Below, piece after piece: positions 35,113-41,972 of a stretch of DNA of 64,000 nucleotides (position 1 is the stretch's first letter; each line of letters begins with the position of its first letter). The notes under the pieces were generated by a model. That model searched no databases, was not told the origin of the DNA, and saw only the letters and a program-made list of their open reading frames with translations. The position numbers and the translations under genes were made by a program. The stretch is taken from assembly GCA_048268885.1 (NCBI GenBank), contig JBLWUP010000033.1, forward strand, positions 5,510 to 69,509. Direction: 5' to 3'. Source of the stretch: Pelagibius sp048268885. Its GTDB lineage: Bacteria; Pseudomonadota; Alphaproteobacteria; Kiloniellales; Kiloniellaceae.

Positions 35113-36897
35113 ATGACGTCCCGCGACCGTTCCGCAACGCCCCAGGGCGCGAATACGGGCGGCCCGCCCGAGGACGCCAACACGGCCGCCCCCGCCTGGC
35201 GCCTTTTCAAGCCCAAGGTCATCACCGTCCTGAAGGAAGGCTACGGCTGGGGCCACCTGCGCGCCGATGCCGTGGCCGGCCTGACCGTGGCGGTGGTCGC
35301 CCTGCCGCTGGCCATGGCGCTGGCCATCGCCTCCGGCGCAACGCCGGACAAGGGTCTGGTGACGGCCGTCGTCGCGGGCCTGCTGATCTCGGCCCTGGGC
35401 GGCAGCCGCTTCCAGATCGGCGGGCCGACCGGCGCCTTCGTGGTGGTGGTCTTCAACGTCATCGCCCAGCACGGCTACGACGGCCTGCTGCTGGCGACCT
35501 TCATGGCCGGGGCCATGCTGGTGGTGGCGGGCCTGCTGCGCTTCGGCACCTGGATCAAGTACATCCCGGAGCCGGTGGTGACCGGCTTCACCGCCGGCAT
35601 CGCCGTCATCATTTTCTCCAGTCAGCTGAAGGACCTCTTCGGCCTGTCGCTGGCGGAGGTGCCGGCCGAGTTTCTGCCCAAGCTGAAGGCGCTCTGGGCG
35701 GCGCGCGACACCCTCGACCCCGCCACCTTCGCCGTGGCCATGGCGGCGCTGGCCGCCATCCTGCTGCTGCGCCGCTTCGCCCCCAAGGTGCCGGGCCTGC
35801 TGGTCGCCGTCGTCGGCGCCGCCCTGGTGGTCTGGGGCCTCGGCCTGCCGGTGGAGACCATCGGCTCGCGCTTCGGGGCCATCCCCACCAGCCTGCCGCT
35901 GCCGTCGCTGCCGGCGCTGGATCTCGCCAAGGCCGCCGAGGTGCTGCCCTCGGCCTTCACCATCGCCTTCCTGGCCGGCATCGAGAGCCTGCTCTCGGCC
36001 ATGGTCGCCGACGGCATGACCGGCGCGCGTCACCGCTCCAACTGCGAGCTGGTGGCCCAGGGCGTGGCCAACGCCGCCTCGGCCTGCTTCGCGGGCCTGC
36101 CGGCCACCGGCGCCATCGCGCGCACGGCGACCAACATCCGCTCCGGCGCGCGCTCGCCCATCGCCGGCATGCTGCACGCGGTCTTCCTGCTGGCCTTCAT
36201 GCTGATCGCCGCGCCCCTGGCGTCCTACGTGCCGCTGGCCAGCCTCGCCGCGGTGCTGGTCATCGTCGCCTGGAACATGAGCGAGATCGACAAGTTCCGT
36301 CATCTGATGAGCGCGCCGCCGGGCGACGCCGTGGTGCTGCTGGTCACCTTCACGCTGACCGTCATGGTCGACCTGACCGTCGCCATCGAGGTCGGGGTGG
36401 TCATGGCGGCGGTGCTCTTTATGCACCGCATGGCCCAGGTGGTGCAGGTCGAAAAAGGCGTCGGCTTCCTGCAGGGCGACGTCGACGACGCGCAGATCCC
36501 GGCGCTGGACTACGCCTTCCAGACGCTGCCCGAAGGGGTCGAGATGTTCTCCCTGCGCGGTCCGCTGTTCTTCGGCGCCGCGCGCAGCCTGCGCGACGCG
36601 CTGGAGGCCATGCAGACGCCGCCGCGCGTCTTCATCCTGCGCATGCGCAACGTGCCGATGATCGACTCCTCAGGCGTCGCCGCGCTGTCGGATTTCCTGC
36701 GCCGCTGCCACGCCCGCGGCGTCGCGGTCATCGTCTCCGGCATCCGCCCGCAGCCCAAGGAGGTGCTGGCGCGCATGGGGATCGACATGGAAACTGGCAG
36801 CCGCCACGACAACCTACGCTTTGCCGCCAACTTCGCCGAAGCGCGCGAAATGGCGGCGGCGATGATCGACGGCCCCAGCGACAGGGCGGCGCAATAG
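35113..36897 (+). CDS. SulP-family anion transporter with a STAS domain
   Basis: This 594-residue inner-membrane transporter belongs to the SulP/SLC26 family (sulfate, bicarbonate or other anions). The start of the membrane domain DAVAGLTVAVVALPLAMALA and the loop GGSRFQIGGPTGAFVVVVF are typical, as are FTAGIAVIIF and FAGLPATGAIARTATNIRSG. A cytoplasmic STAS domain follows (about 480-580, FILRMRNVPMIDSSGVAALSDFL). A TATAAT at 35027-35032 is a candidate -10 element. The transported anion is not predictable. It converges with the MFS gene, leaving only six bases between the stops. Confidence 0.91.
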   Translation: MTSRDRSATPQGANTGGPPEDANTAAPAWRLFKPKVITVLKEGYGWGHLRADAVAGLTVAVVALPLAMALAIASGATPDKGLVTAVVAGLLISALGGSRFQIGGPTGAFVVVVFNVIAQHGYDGLLLATFMAGAMLVVAGLLRFGTWIKYIPEPVVTGFTAGIAVIIFSSQLKDLFGLSLAEVPAEFLPKLKALWAARDTLDPATFAVAMAALAAILLLRRFAPKVPGLLVAVVGAALVVWGLGLPVETIGSRFGAIPTSLPLPSLPALDLAKAAEVLPSAFTIAFLAGIESLLSAMVADGMTGARHRSNCELVAQGVANAASACFAGLPATGAIARTATNIRSGARSPIAGMLHAVFLLAFMLIAAPLASYVPLASLAAVLVIVAWNMSEIDKFRHLMSAPPGDAVVLLVTFTLTVMVDLTVAIEVGVVMAAVLFMHRMAQVVQVEKGVGFLQGDVDDAQIPALDYAFQTLPEGVEMFSLRGPLFFGAARSLRDALEAMQTPPRVFILRMRNVPMIDSSGVAALSDFLRRCHARGVAVIVSGIRPQPKEVLARMGIDMETGSRHDNLRFAANFAEAREMAAAMIDGPSDRAAQ

Positions 36898-36903
36898 GCC
36901 GCT

Positions 36904-38154
36904 TCAGCCTTGCTCGTGCACCTCGTGCGCCTCGGGATTGAGGCGGCTGGCGACGGGCGTGGCGGCGTGGCCGACGGGCAGGGCGGTGCCGGTCTCGGCG
37001 GCGCGCTTCTCCCCCGCCAGCAGGCGGTAGACGGCCAGCAGGGCGGTCGCCCCCTGCAGCAGCGCCAGGCAGCCGAAGAGGCCCGGCGCGCCCAGGTGCG
37101 TGATGGCCAGGCCGCCGGCCAGCGGGCCCAGCACGATACCGACGTTCATCACCAGCACCAGCCCGCCGGAGGCCGCGACCATCTGCTCCGGCGCCAGGCG
37201 GTCGTTGGTGTGGGCGACGCCCAGGGAATAGAGCGGCAGCACGAAGGCGCCGACCAGGGCGACGGCGGCGTAGAGCCAGATCGTCCCCGCCAGCATCGGC
37301 GCCGAGACGGCGATGAAGAGACAGGCGCCCAGCGCGGCGGCGCCCGCCCCGGCGATGACCCAGCGGCGGTCGATGCGGTCGGACAGCGCCCCCAGGGGAA
37401 ACTGCCCCAGCACGCCGCCTAACGTTCCGGCGGCGACCAGCAGCCCGACCTGGCCGACCGGCAGGCCCAGCGCGACGCCGAAGAGACCCAGCCCCACGTA
37501 GAAGGCGCCCTGCGAGATGCCGTTCAGAAAGCCGACGGAGAGGCCGAGCGGCGAGATGGCGAAGAGGGCGCGCACCGACAGCCGCGCCGGCTCCTCGAAG
37601 GTCTGGCTCTGGCGCGCCGACAGCAGCATGGGCACCAGCGACAGCGAGATCAGCACCGAGACGATGACGAAAAGAAGATTTCCGTTGCTGTCCGGCAGGT
37701 AGAGCAGGAACTGGCCCAGCGCCGCGCCGCCGGTCTGGGTGATGAAGTAGATCGACAGCAGGGCGGCGCGCGTCTGGTTGTCGGCGCGTCCGTTCAGCCA
37801 GCTCTCCGCCACCACGTAGAGGCCGGGAAAGCAGAAGCCGGTGAGCGCGCGCATGGCGCCCCAGCTGTAGGGGTCGGCCGTCACCATGTGGATCAGCGCC
37901 GCGGTGGAGCAGAGCGAGGCCAGCGCGCCGAAGCTGCGGATATGGCCGACCGCGGCGACGATCCGCGGCGCGACGAGGCAGCCGAAGACGGCCGCCAGGG
38001 GATAGGCCGCCTGCATGACCGAGATCTCGATCTGGCTGAACCCCAGGTCGCCGGCGCGCAAGGTCAAGAGAGTAACGAGGAGCCCGTTGCTGATCATCAG
38101 CAGCAGCATGCCGAGGAACAGCGGCCAGGAATCGTAGATGCGGCGGGCGAGCAT
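36904..38154 (-). CDS. MFS transporter
   Basis: This 415-residue major facilitator protein has about 12 predicted helices, beginning with SWPLFLGMLLLMISNGLLVTL. Motif-like loops such as GQFPLGALSDRIDRRWVIAGAG lie between the halves and the TM region FLNGISQGAFYVGLGLFGVAL is in the middle. I chose the ATG at 38152-38154; a start 12 residues earlier is possible. The substrate is unknown; the pattern resembles drug/sugar-type efflux carriers of the YcaD kind. It is followed directly by the convergent SulP gene and preceded by a repeat-containing gap. Confidence 0.87.
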   Translation of the reverse strand: MLARRIYDSWPLFLGMLLLMISNGLLVTLLTLRAGDLGFSQIEISVMQAAYPLAAVFGCLVAPRIVAAVGHIRSFGALASLCSTAALIHMVTADPYSWGAMRALTGFCFPGLYVVAESWLNGRADNQTRAALLSIYFITQTGGAALGQFLLYLPDSNGNLLFVIVSVLISLSLVPMLLSARQSQTFEEPARLSVRALFAISPLGLSVGFLNGISQGAFYVGLGLFGVALGLPVGQVGLLVAAGTLGGVLGQFPLGALSDRIDRRWVIAGAGAAALGACLFIAVSAPMLAGTIWLYAAVALVGAFVLPLYSLGVAHTNDRLAPEQMVAASGGLVLVMNVGIVLGPLAGGLAITHLGAPGLFGCLALLQGATALLAVYRLLAGEKRAAETGTALPVGHAATPVASRLNPEAHEVHEQG

Positions 38155-38278
38155 GCGGGCAGGGGGCCTTTCGAAACAGGGCGGTGGCAAAACCGCTCCT
38201 GCTCCCCTATCCGAGTTTCAGGCGTCTCACAAGTTCAGTGAAGTTGGGGGCTTTCAGCCGCCTTTGCCACCGCCCCGC

Positions 38279-38395
38279 TGTCATCCCGCGGCTTGACCCC
38301 GGGACCCAATGCCGTTGGCGCGCGATGACCCTCAATGGAAAGGTTCACGCGGCGGCAAGGGCAATGGGTCCCGGCATCAAGTGCCGGGACGACAG
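38279..38395. repeat. Large inverted repeat of the GTCATCCCG type
   Basis: Two imperfect inverted arms, 38279-38313 (TGTCATCCCGCGGCTTGACC...) and 38360-38395 (ending in GCCGGGACGACAG), flank a 46-base middle. The arms match across TGTC.TCCCG, GGGACCCA and TTG...CC. I recall this TCATCCCG...GGGACCCA element as a dispersed repeat in alphaproteobacteria. It sits in the 301-base gap between the MFS and glyoxalase genes, where I see no other feature. Confidence 0.75.
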
Positions 38396-38455
38396 TGCTG
38401 CCTATCGCCGCGGTACGAAAAAAATGGAGAGGGCCGGGGTGAGGGGGAAGCTGGT

Positions 38456-38896
38456 TTACCAGCTGCCGGTATTCTCCATCGAGGCCCAGGGCTCCTGCGG
38501 CGGCAGGTTGTCGCCGCGCTGCAGCAGCTCGATGGAGATGCCGTCGGGCGAGCGCACGAAGGCCATGTGGCCGTCGCGCGGCGGGCGGTTGATGGTGACG
38601 CCTGAGTCCATCAGGCGCTGGCAGAGGCCATAGATGTCGTCGACGCGGTAGGCCAGGTGGCCGAAGTTGCGCCCGCCGTCGTAGTCCTCCGGGTCCCAGT
38701 TGTAGGTCAGTTCCACCAGCGGCGCCTGGCTCTCCTTGGCCTGGTCGACGTCTTCCGGTGCGGCCAGGAAGACCAGCGTGAAGCGGCCCTTCTCGCTCTC
38801 CATGCGGCGGACCTCCGTCAGGCCCAGCTTGTTGCAGTAGAAATCCAGCGAGGCGTCGAGGTCCTTCACCCGGACCATGGTGTGCAGGTATTGCAT
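38456..38896 (-). CDS. gloA: Lactoylglutathione lyase (glyoxalase I)
   Basis: Glyoxalase I converts the methylglyoxal-glutathione hemithioacetal to S-lactoylglutathione. The 146-residue protein begins MQYLHTMVRVKDLDASLDFY; His5 is the first metal ligand in the family. The remaining ligands should be the Glu in VELTYNWDPE, the His in GRNFGHLAYRVDD and the Glu in DGISIELLQRGD. It is a single VOC-fold domain pair of normal length. The GST at 24.9 kb and this enzyme both use glutathione. The C-terminal PQEPWASMENTGSW tail is typical of alphaproteobacterial GloA. Confidence 0.93.
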   Translation of the reverse strand: MQYLHTMVRVKDLDASLDFYCNKLGLTEVRRMESEKGRFTLVFLAAPEDVDQAKESQAPLVELTYNWDPEDYDGGRNFGHLAYRVDDIYGLCQRLMDSGVTINRPPRDGHMAFVRSPDGISIELLQRGDNLPPQEPWASMENTGSW

Positions 38897-39010
38897 CGAA
38901 AGCTCTTCCTGATTGTGGGGTTATTCGGGCGATTGCTTGCCCCTAATTTAGGGCCGATCCCGCCGCCTGTGTAGGGGGCTTTCGGTGAAGGTCCGTTATT
39001 GGGGGGCGGA

Positions 39011-39484
39011 TCAGGCCGCGCAGGCCAGAACCTTCTGCCGTTCCAGGGCGGCGACCCGGTGCGGGTAGGCGGCGACGTAGGCCTCGTCCTCCAGCAGGGC
39101 CAGCAGCGCGGCGGCGTTGGGATAGCTGCCGATGGCGACCAGGTCCCAATCTTCCGTCTCGCCCATGAAGGTCGCCTCGAAAGGGGCCAGCAGCAGGAAG
39201 CGGCCGCCGACTTTCTCCACCGTGGGCACGCTGACTTCGGCATAGCGCGCGAAGGCCGCCTCGCCGCTCGCGGCCGCCTGCGCCGCGCCGGCGGGGTAGA
39301 CCGCCTGGGCATGCAGCTTGAAGAAGTTGATCAGGGTGATGGGCTGGTCCTGCGGGCGCTCCAGCAAAGCGCGCCACTGCGCGGGGGTCGGCGCGCTGCC
39401 GTCCGCGCCTTCGCCGTAGCAATCGCTCAGGCGCTCGATTCTGGCTTCGAGGGCCCGGGCATCGATGTTTCCATTGTCGCTCAT
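39011..39484 (-). CDS. DUF1330 domain protein
   Basis: This 157-residue protein has a dimeric alpha/beta-barrel-type (ferredoxin-like) DUF1330 domain: ITLINFFKLHAQAVYP, AFARYAEVSVPTVEKVGGRFLLL and WDLVAIGSYPNAAALLALLED are typical. It is usually a small cytosolic enzyme of unknown reaction. The ATG at 39482-39484 has an AGGAG site. It is divergent from a TetR regulator 49 bases away, so it is the probable target of that regulator. The N-terminal 45 residues (ARALEARIERLSDCYGEG) are an extra helical segment. Confidence 0.84.
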   Translation of the reverse strand: MSDNGNIDARALEARIERLSDCYGEGADGSAPTPAQWRALLERPQDQPITLINFFKLHAQAVYPAGAAQAAASGEAAFARYAEVSVPTVEKVGGRFLLLAPFEATFMGETEDWDLVAIGSYPNAAALLALLEDEAYVAAYPHRVAALERQKVLACAA

Positions 39485-39498
39485 GGGGGGACTCCTGT

Positions 39499-39543
39499 AA
39501 TTTGACAGGCGTAAAATATCCGAAAGTTTACACGTGTCAAATT
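39499..39543. promoter_or_regulatory. Operator-promoter between the DUF1330 and TetR genes
   Basis: AATTTGACA (39499-39507) and TGTCAAATT (39535-39543) form a perfect 9-bp inverted repeat with a 27-base gap; inside it GTAAA and TTTAC repeat the symmetry. On the minus strand TTGACA then 16 bases then TATTTT gives a good promoter for the DUF1330 gene, so a TetR dimer here would block it and its own gene. Confidence 0.72.
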
Positions 39544-40121
39544 CAAAGCGAGCGGCGCGCAGCCGGGAAGAGATACTGGACGCCGCCTGGGACCTCATCG
39601 CTGCGCGCGGGGCCGAGGTCTCCCTGGCGGAGATCGCCGCCGCCGTCGGCATGACCCGGCAGTCGATCTACGTGCACTTCGGCTCGCGCGGCGGGCTGCT
39701 GGTCGCCCTGGTGCGCCGCGCCGACGAGCGCGAGGACATCTTCGCCAAATTCGATGCGGCTTTGAAAGCGGCGGACCCGCGCGAACGGCTCGACCGCTAC
39801 GTGAAGGCCTGGCTGGTCTTCGTGCCGAAGATCTATCCCGTCGCCAGCGACCTCATCCGCCTGCGCGCCAGCGACGCCGACGCGGCCGCGGCCTGGGAGG
39901 ACCGCATGAGCGACCTCTTGGGCTGCTTCCGCAAGCTGGCGGAGAGCCTCGCGGCGGATGGCGCCCTGGCCGAGGGCTGGAGCGCGGCGCGCGCCGCCGA
40001 CTACCTCTGGGCCGCCTGTTCGGTGCAGGCCTGGGGCCTGCTGGTCAAGGAACGCAGCTGGAGCGCGGCGGCCGTGTCGAAGACAATCCGCGCCTCCGTC
40101 GCCCGGGTGCTGCTGGACTAG
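39534..40121 (+). CDS. TetR-family transcriptional regulator
   Basis: This 195-residue repressor has an N-terminal helix-turn-helix (REEILDAAWDLIAARGAEVSLAEIAAAVG, with MTRQSIYVHFGSRGGLL recognition helix) and a helical effector domain. The start is GTG at 39534, and the ribosome site is not obvious because the operator overlaps it. It is divergent from the DUF1330 gene, with a symmetrical 45-base operator-promoter between, so it likely represses both. The inducer is unknown. Confidence 0.88.
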   Translation: MSNSKRAARSREEILDAAWDLIAARGAEVSLAEIAAAVGMTRQSIYVHFGSRGGLLVALVRRADEREDIFAKFDAALKAADPRERLDRYVKAWLVFVPKIYPVASDLIRLRASDADAAAAWEDRMSDLLGCFRKLAESLAADGALAEGWSAARAADYLWAACSVQAWGLLVKERSWSAAAVSKTIRASVARVLLD

Positions 40122-40142
40122 GGCTTCAGCAAAGAAATCTCT

Positions 40143-40250
40143 TCACACCTTCGCCACGATCCAGGGGCCAAGCGCGTAGCGTATGTAGAGGGGCTTGCCT
40201 AGAAGCAGATACAACGGCGGATGGGCTGGCCGGTAGAAATCCGGCTTTTC
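40143..40250 (-). pseudogene. Possible C-terminal gene remnant
   Basis: On the minus strand an open reading segment after an in-frame stop encodes EKPDFYRPAHPPLYLLLGKP and then LYIRYALGPWIVAKV before a stop. It has no start codon and no matching upstream frame. The sequence looks protein-like and may be a fragment left at the edge of the lower-GC island. Very tentative. Confidence 0.25.
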
Positions 40251-40375
40251 CTAGGCCTTAGCGGATTTCGCATAGAAGGTCGGTGGTTGAGATTCGCGGT
40301 GGTGGGCCATTGGCCTACTGGGCATCTAGCCTCCCGCAAATCTCTTCCAACCACCGAGTACACCTAGAATTTGCT

Positions 40376-40558
40376 CTAGGCGTACTGGATCAGCTTCCAG
40401 GTGACCGCGCGGTTGGCGTAGGGGGGCATGCGGTTGCCCTTCGCGATCGGCGCCGTGGTCGTGGGTGTGCCAACCACTTTCCAAACGCCGCTTTCGGGGC
40501 AGGTTTCACCGGTCTTCGCGGTCGTGCCGATCGGGGCACGGGTCTTAGTCGAATACAT
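40376..40558 (-). CDS. Small conserved-looking protein of unknown function
   Basis: This 60-residue protein contains TGETCPESGVWKVVGTPTTT and IAKGNRMPPYANRAVTWKLI, a pattern (cysteine, then Gly-x-Trp, then a Lys-Gly-x-x-Met-Pro-Pro motif, then aromatic end) that I have seen in short hypothetical proteins of other bacteria. It is expected to be soluble and beta-rich. It lies divergent from the XRE regulator, sharing a gap with a palindromic operator candidate. No function is known to me. Confidence 0.66.
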   Translation of the reverse strand: MYSTKTRAPIGTTAKTGETCPESGVWKVVGTPTTTAPIAKGNRMPPYANRAVTWKLIQYA

Positions 40559-40596
40559 GGGTCTTCACTTTCTTCGATTGTGGTTACAACTGCATG

Positions 40597-40666
40597 TCAG
40601 GTCATGAGACCTGATTTCATATCACTATATCGAACAGCTTGCGCAGGTCAAGCGATTCGGTACAAT
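40597..40666 (+). promoter_or_regulatory. Operator and promoter candidate for the XRE-protease pair
   Basis: TCAGGTC (40597-40603) and GACCTGA (40608-40614) form a 7-bp inverted repeat with a four-base spacer. A likely promoter, TTGCGC (40639-40644), 16 bases, then TACAAT (40661-40666), follows, with another AGGTCA between. The site lies between the small minus-strand gene and the XRE gene, where such a regulator would bind. Confidence 0.55.
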
Positions 40667-40735
40667 TTCATCCGTTTAATCTGACGGCGCGCCCGGATCC
40701 TCGGTCGCGCCGCATTGAATCCGGGGAGATGTCCG

Positions 40736-41077
40736 ATGGCTTTGTCGGTGAAGCTCCGAGAGCTTCGTTTGAAAAAAGGGGAGTCTCTACAAGATGTTGC
40801 GAACGCCGTAGGGGTGTCGAAGACGCATTATTGGGAGTTGGAAAAAGGAACGAGTTCCAACCCGTCAATCGATCTCTTGACTCGATTGGCGGATCATTTC
40901 CAAACGACAATTCGGAATCTTGTCGGAGAAAACCCCGAAGAGGGAGCTGACGAAAACCTAATGCGTATGTTCCGGCAAGCTAGCAGTCTGGGTGAGAACG
41001 AACGTGAAGTGTTGGATGATATGATCCAGTCCCTTCTGAAGCGACGCGCAAAGGCCAAGAAGGATGCTCCAAATTGA
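40736..41077 (+). CDS. XRE-family helix-turn-helix regulator
   Basis: This 113-residue protein starts with a classic phage-repressor-type helix-turn-helix: MALSVKLRELRLKKGESLQD then VANAVGVSKTHYWELEKGTS. A helical C-terminal tail (MFRQASSLGENEREVLDDMIQS) could mediate dimerisation or be the cleavage target of the adjacent protease. The ATG at 40736 has a GGGGAG site; an earlier ATG lacks one. It overlaps the protease gene by 14 bases, so the pair is translationally coupled. Base composition is well below that of the flanking genes. Confidence 0.85.
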   Translation: MALSVKLRELRLKKGESLQDVANAVGVSKTHYWELEKGTSSNPSIDLLTRLADHFQTTIRNLVGENPEEGADENLMRMFRQASSLGENEREVLDDMIQSLLKRRAKAKKDAPN

Positions 41078-41930
41078 CCGAATGGAAATCGATGACGTAG
41101 GTGGTGAGCCATCGAAGCTCGCAACAGCGGTGCTATCTCAAATCGGCGATCTTCGTGAGCCGGTTCCGGTAAGAGAAATTGCCTCGGCAGTAGGTATCTA
41201 CGAGATTCGCGAAGAGTTGCTATCGGGGGTTGAGGGAGCACTAATCACCACAGAGGAGAAGCGCGAAGGAGCGATCCTGGTGAACGCAAACGCATCCGAA
41301 GAGAGGAAGCGTTTCACCATCTCGCACGAGTTGGGCCATTACCTCAACCCTTGGCACATACCCAGAAGTCCAGAGGGCTTTAGATGTAGTTCTCGCGACA
41401 TGGCAGCGCAGAGATTCAACAAGGGGGATCGGGCAACACAGATGGAAGTGGAAGCGAACGAGTTCGCTGTGGAGCTTCTTATGCCGAAGAACCAAGTTAG
41501 GATTTTCATCAAGCGACGTCTTGGGATCGATATCGAGCATGTTCTCGCGATGGCTAACCGCTTTGAGGTGAGTCGGGAAGCCGCAGGTAGATGCTACATC
41601 CGCATGAATGAAGAGCCGGCCGCTCTTGTTTTCTCCAAAGATGGAGTTGTCAGGTACGTGGAAAGGCAGCAGTTTTTCCCAGGAATGAGTGTCTGGAATG
41701 GAGACCAACTCCCTGACTACTCACTGTCTTCCCGCAACACGCTTCCGGCTGGAGAAGTTTCGGAATGGGGGGAAGTAGATGGGGGCATCTGGTTAACTTC
41801 CCCAAAGGGCAGAACCGTGTGCGAGCAGACGCTTGCGCAGCGCAATGGCTATCGCATGACTCTCTTGACCCTCGGCGATTCCGAAGATGATGAGGTCGAC
41901 GATTGGGAACCGCCACGGTTTCGGCGCTAA
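41064..41930 (+). CDS. ImmA/IrrE-family metallopeptidase
   Basis: This 288-residue protein carries the zinc peptidase motif FTISHELGHYLNPWH (HExxH) at about residue 92 and the downstream EANEFAVELLMP, which supplies the third metal ligand. Such enzymes cleave or derepress a partner XRE repressor: ImmA in ICEBs1 and IrrE in Deinococcus are the known examples. The N-terminal segment VREIASAVGIYEIREELL is the usual start. The C-terminal third is not typical of the family and may sense the signal. It is coupled to the XRE gene just upstream. GC content is lower than in the neighbouring core genes, consistent with transfer. Confidence 0.86.
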   Translation: MLQIDRMEIDDVGGEPSKLATAVLSQIGDLREPVPVREIASAVGIYEIREELLSGVEGALITTEEKREGAILVNANASEERKRFTISHELGHYLNPWHIPRSPEGFRCSSRDMAAQRFNKGDRATQMEVEANEFAVELLMPKNQVRIFIKRRLGIDIEHVLAMANRFEVSREAAGRCYIRMNEEPAALVFSKDGVVRYVERQQFFPGMSVWNGDQLPDYSLSSRNTLPAGEVSEWGEVDGGIWLTSPKGRTVCEQTLAQRNGYRMTLLTLGDSEDDEVDDWEPPRFRR

Positions 41931-41972
41931 CAGGCTCACAACTCCAGCCTATGAAGCTCTGCGCCCTGTTCC

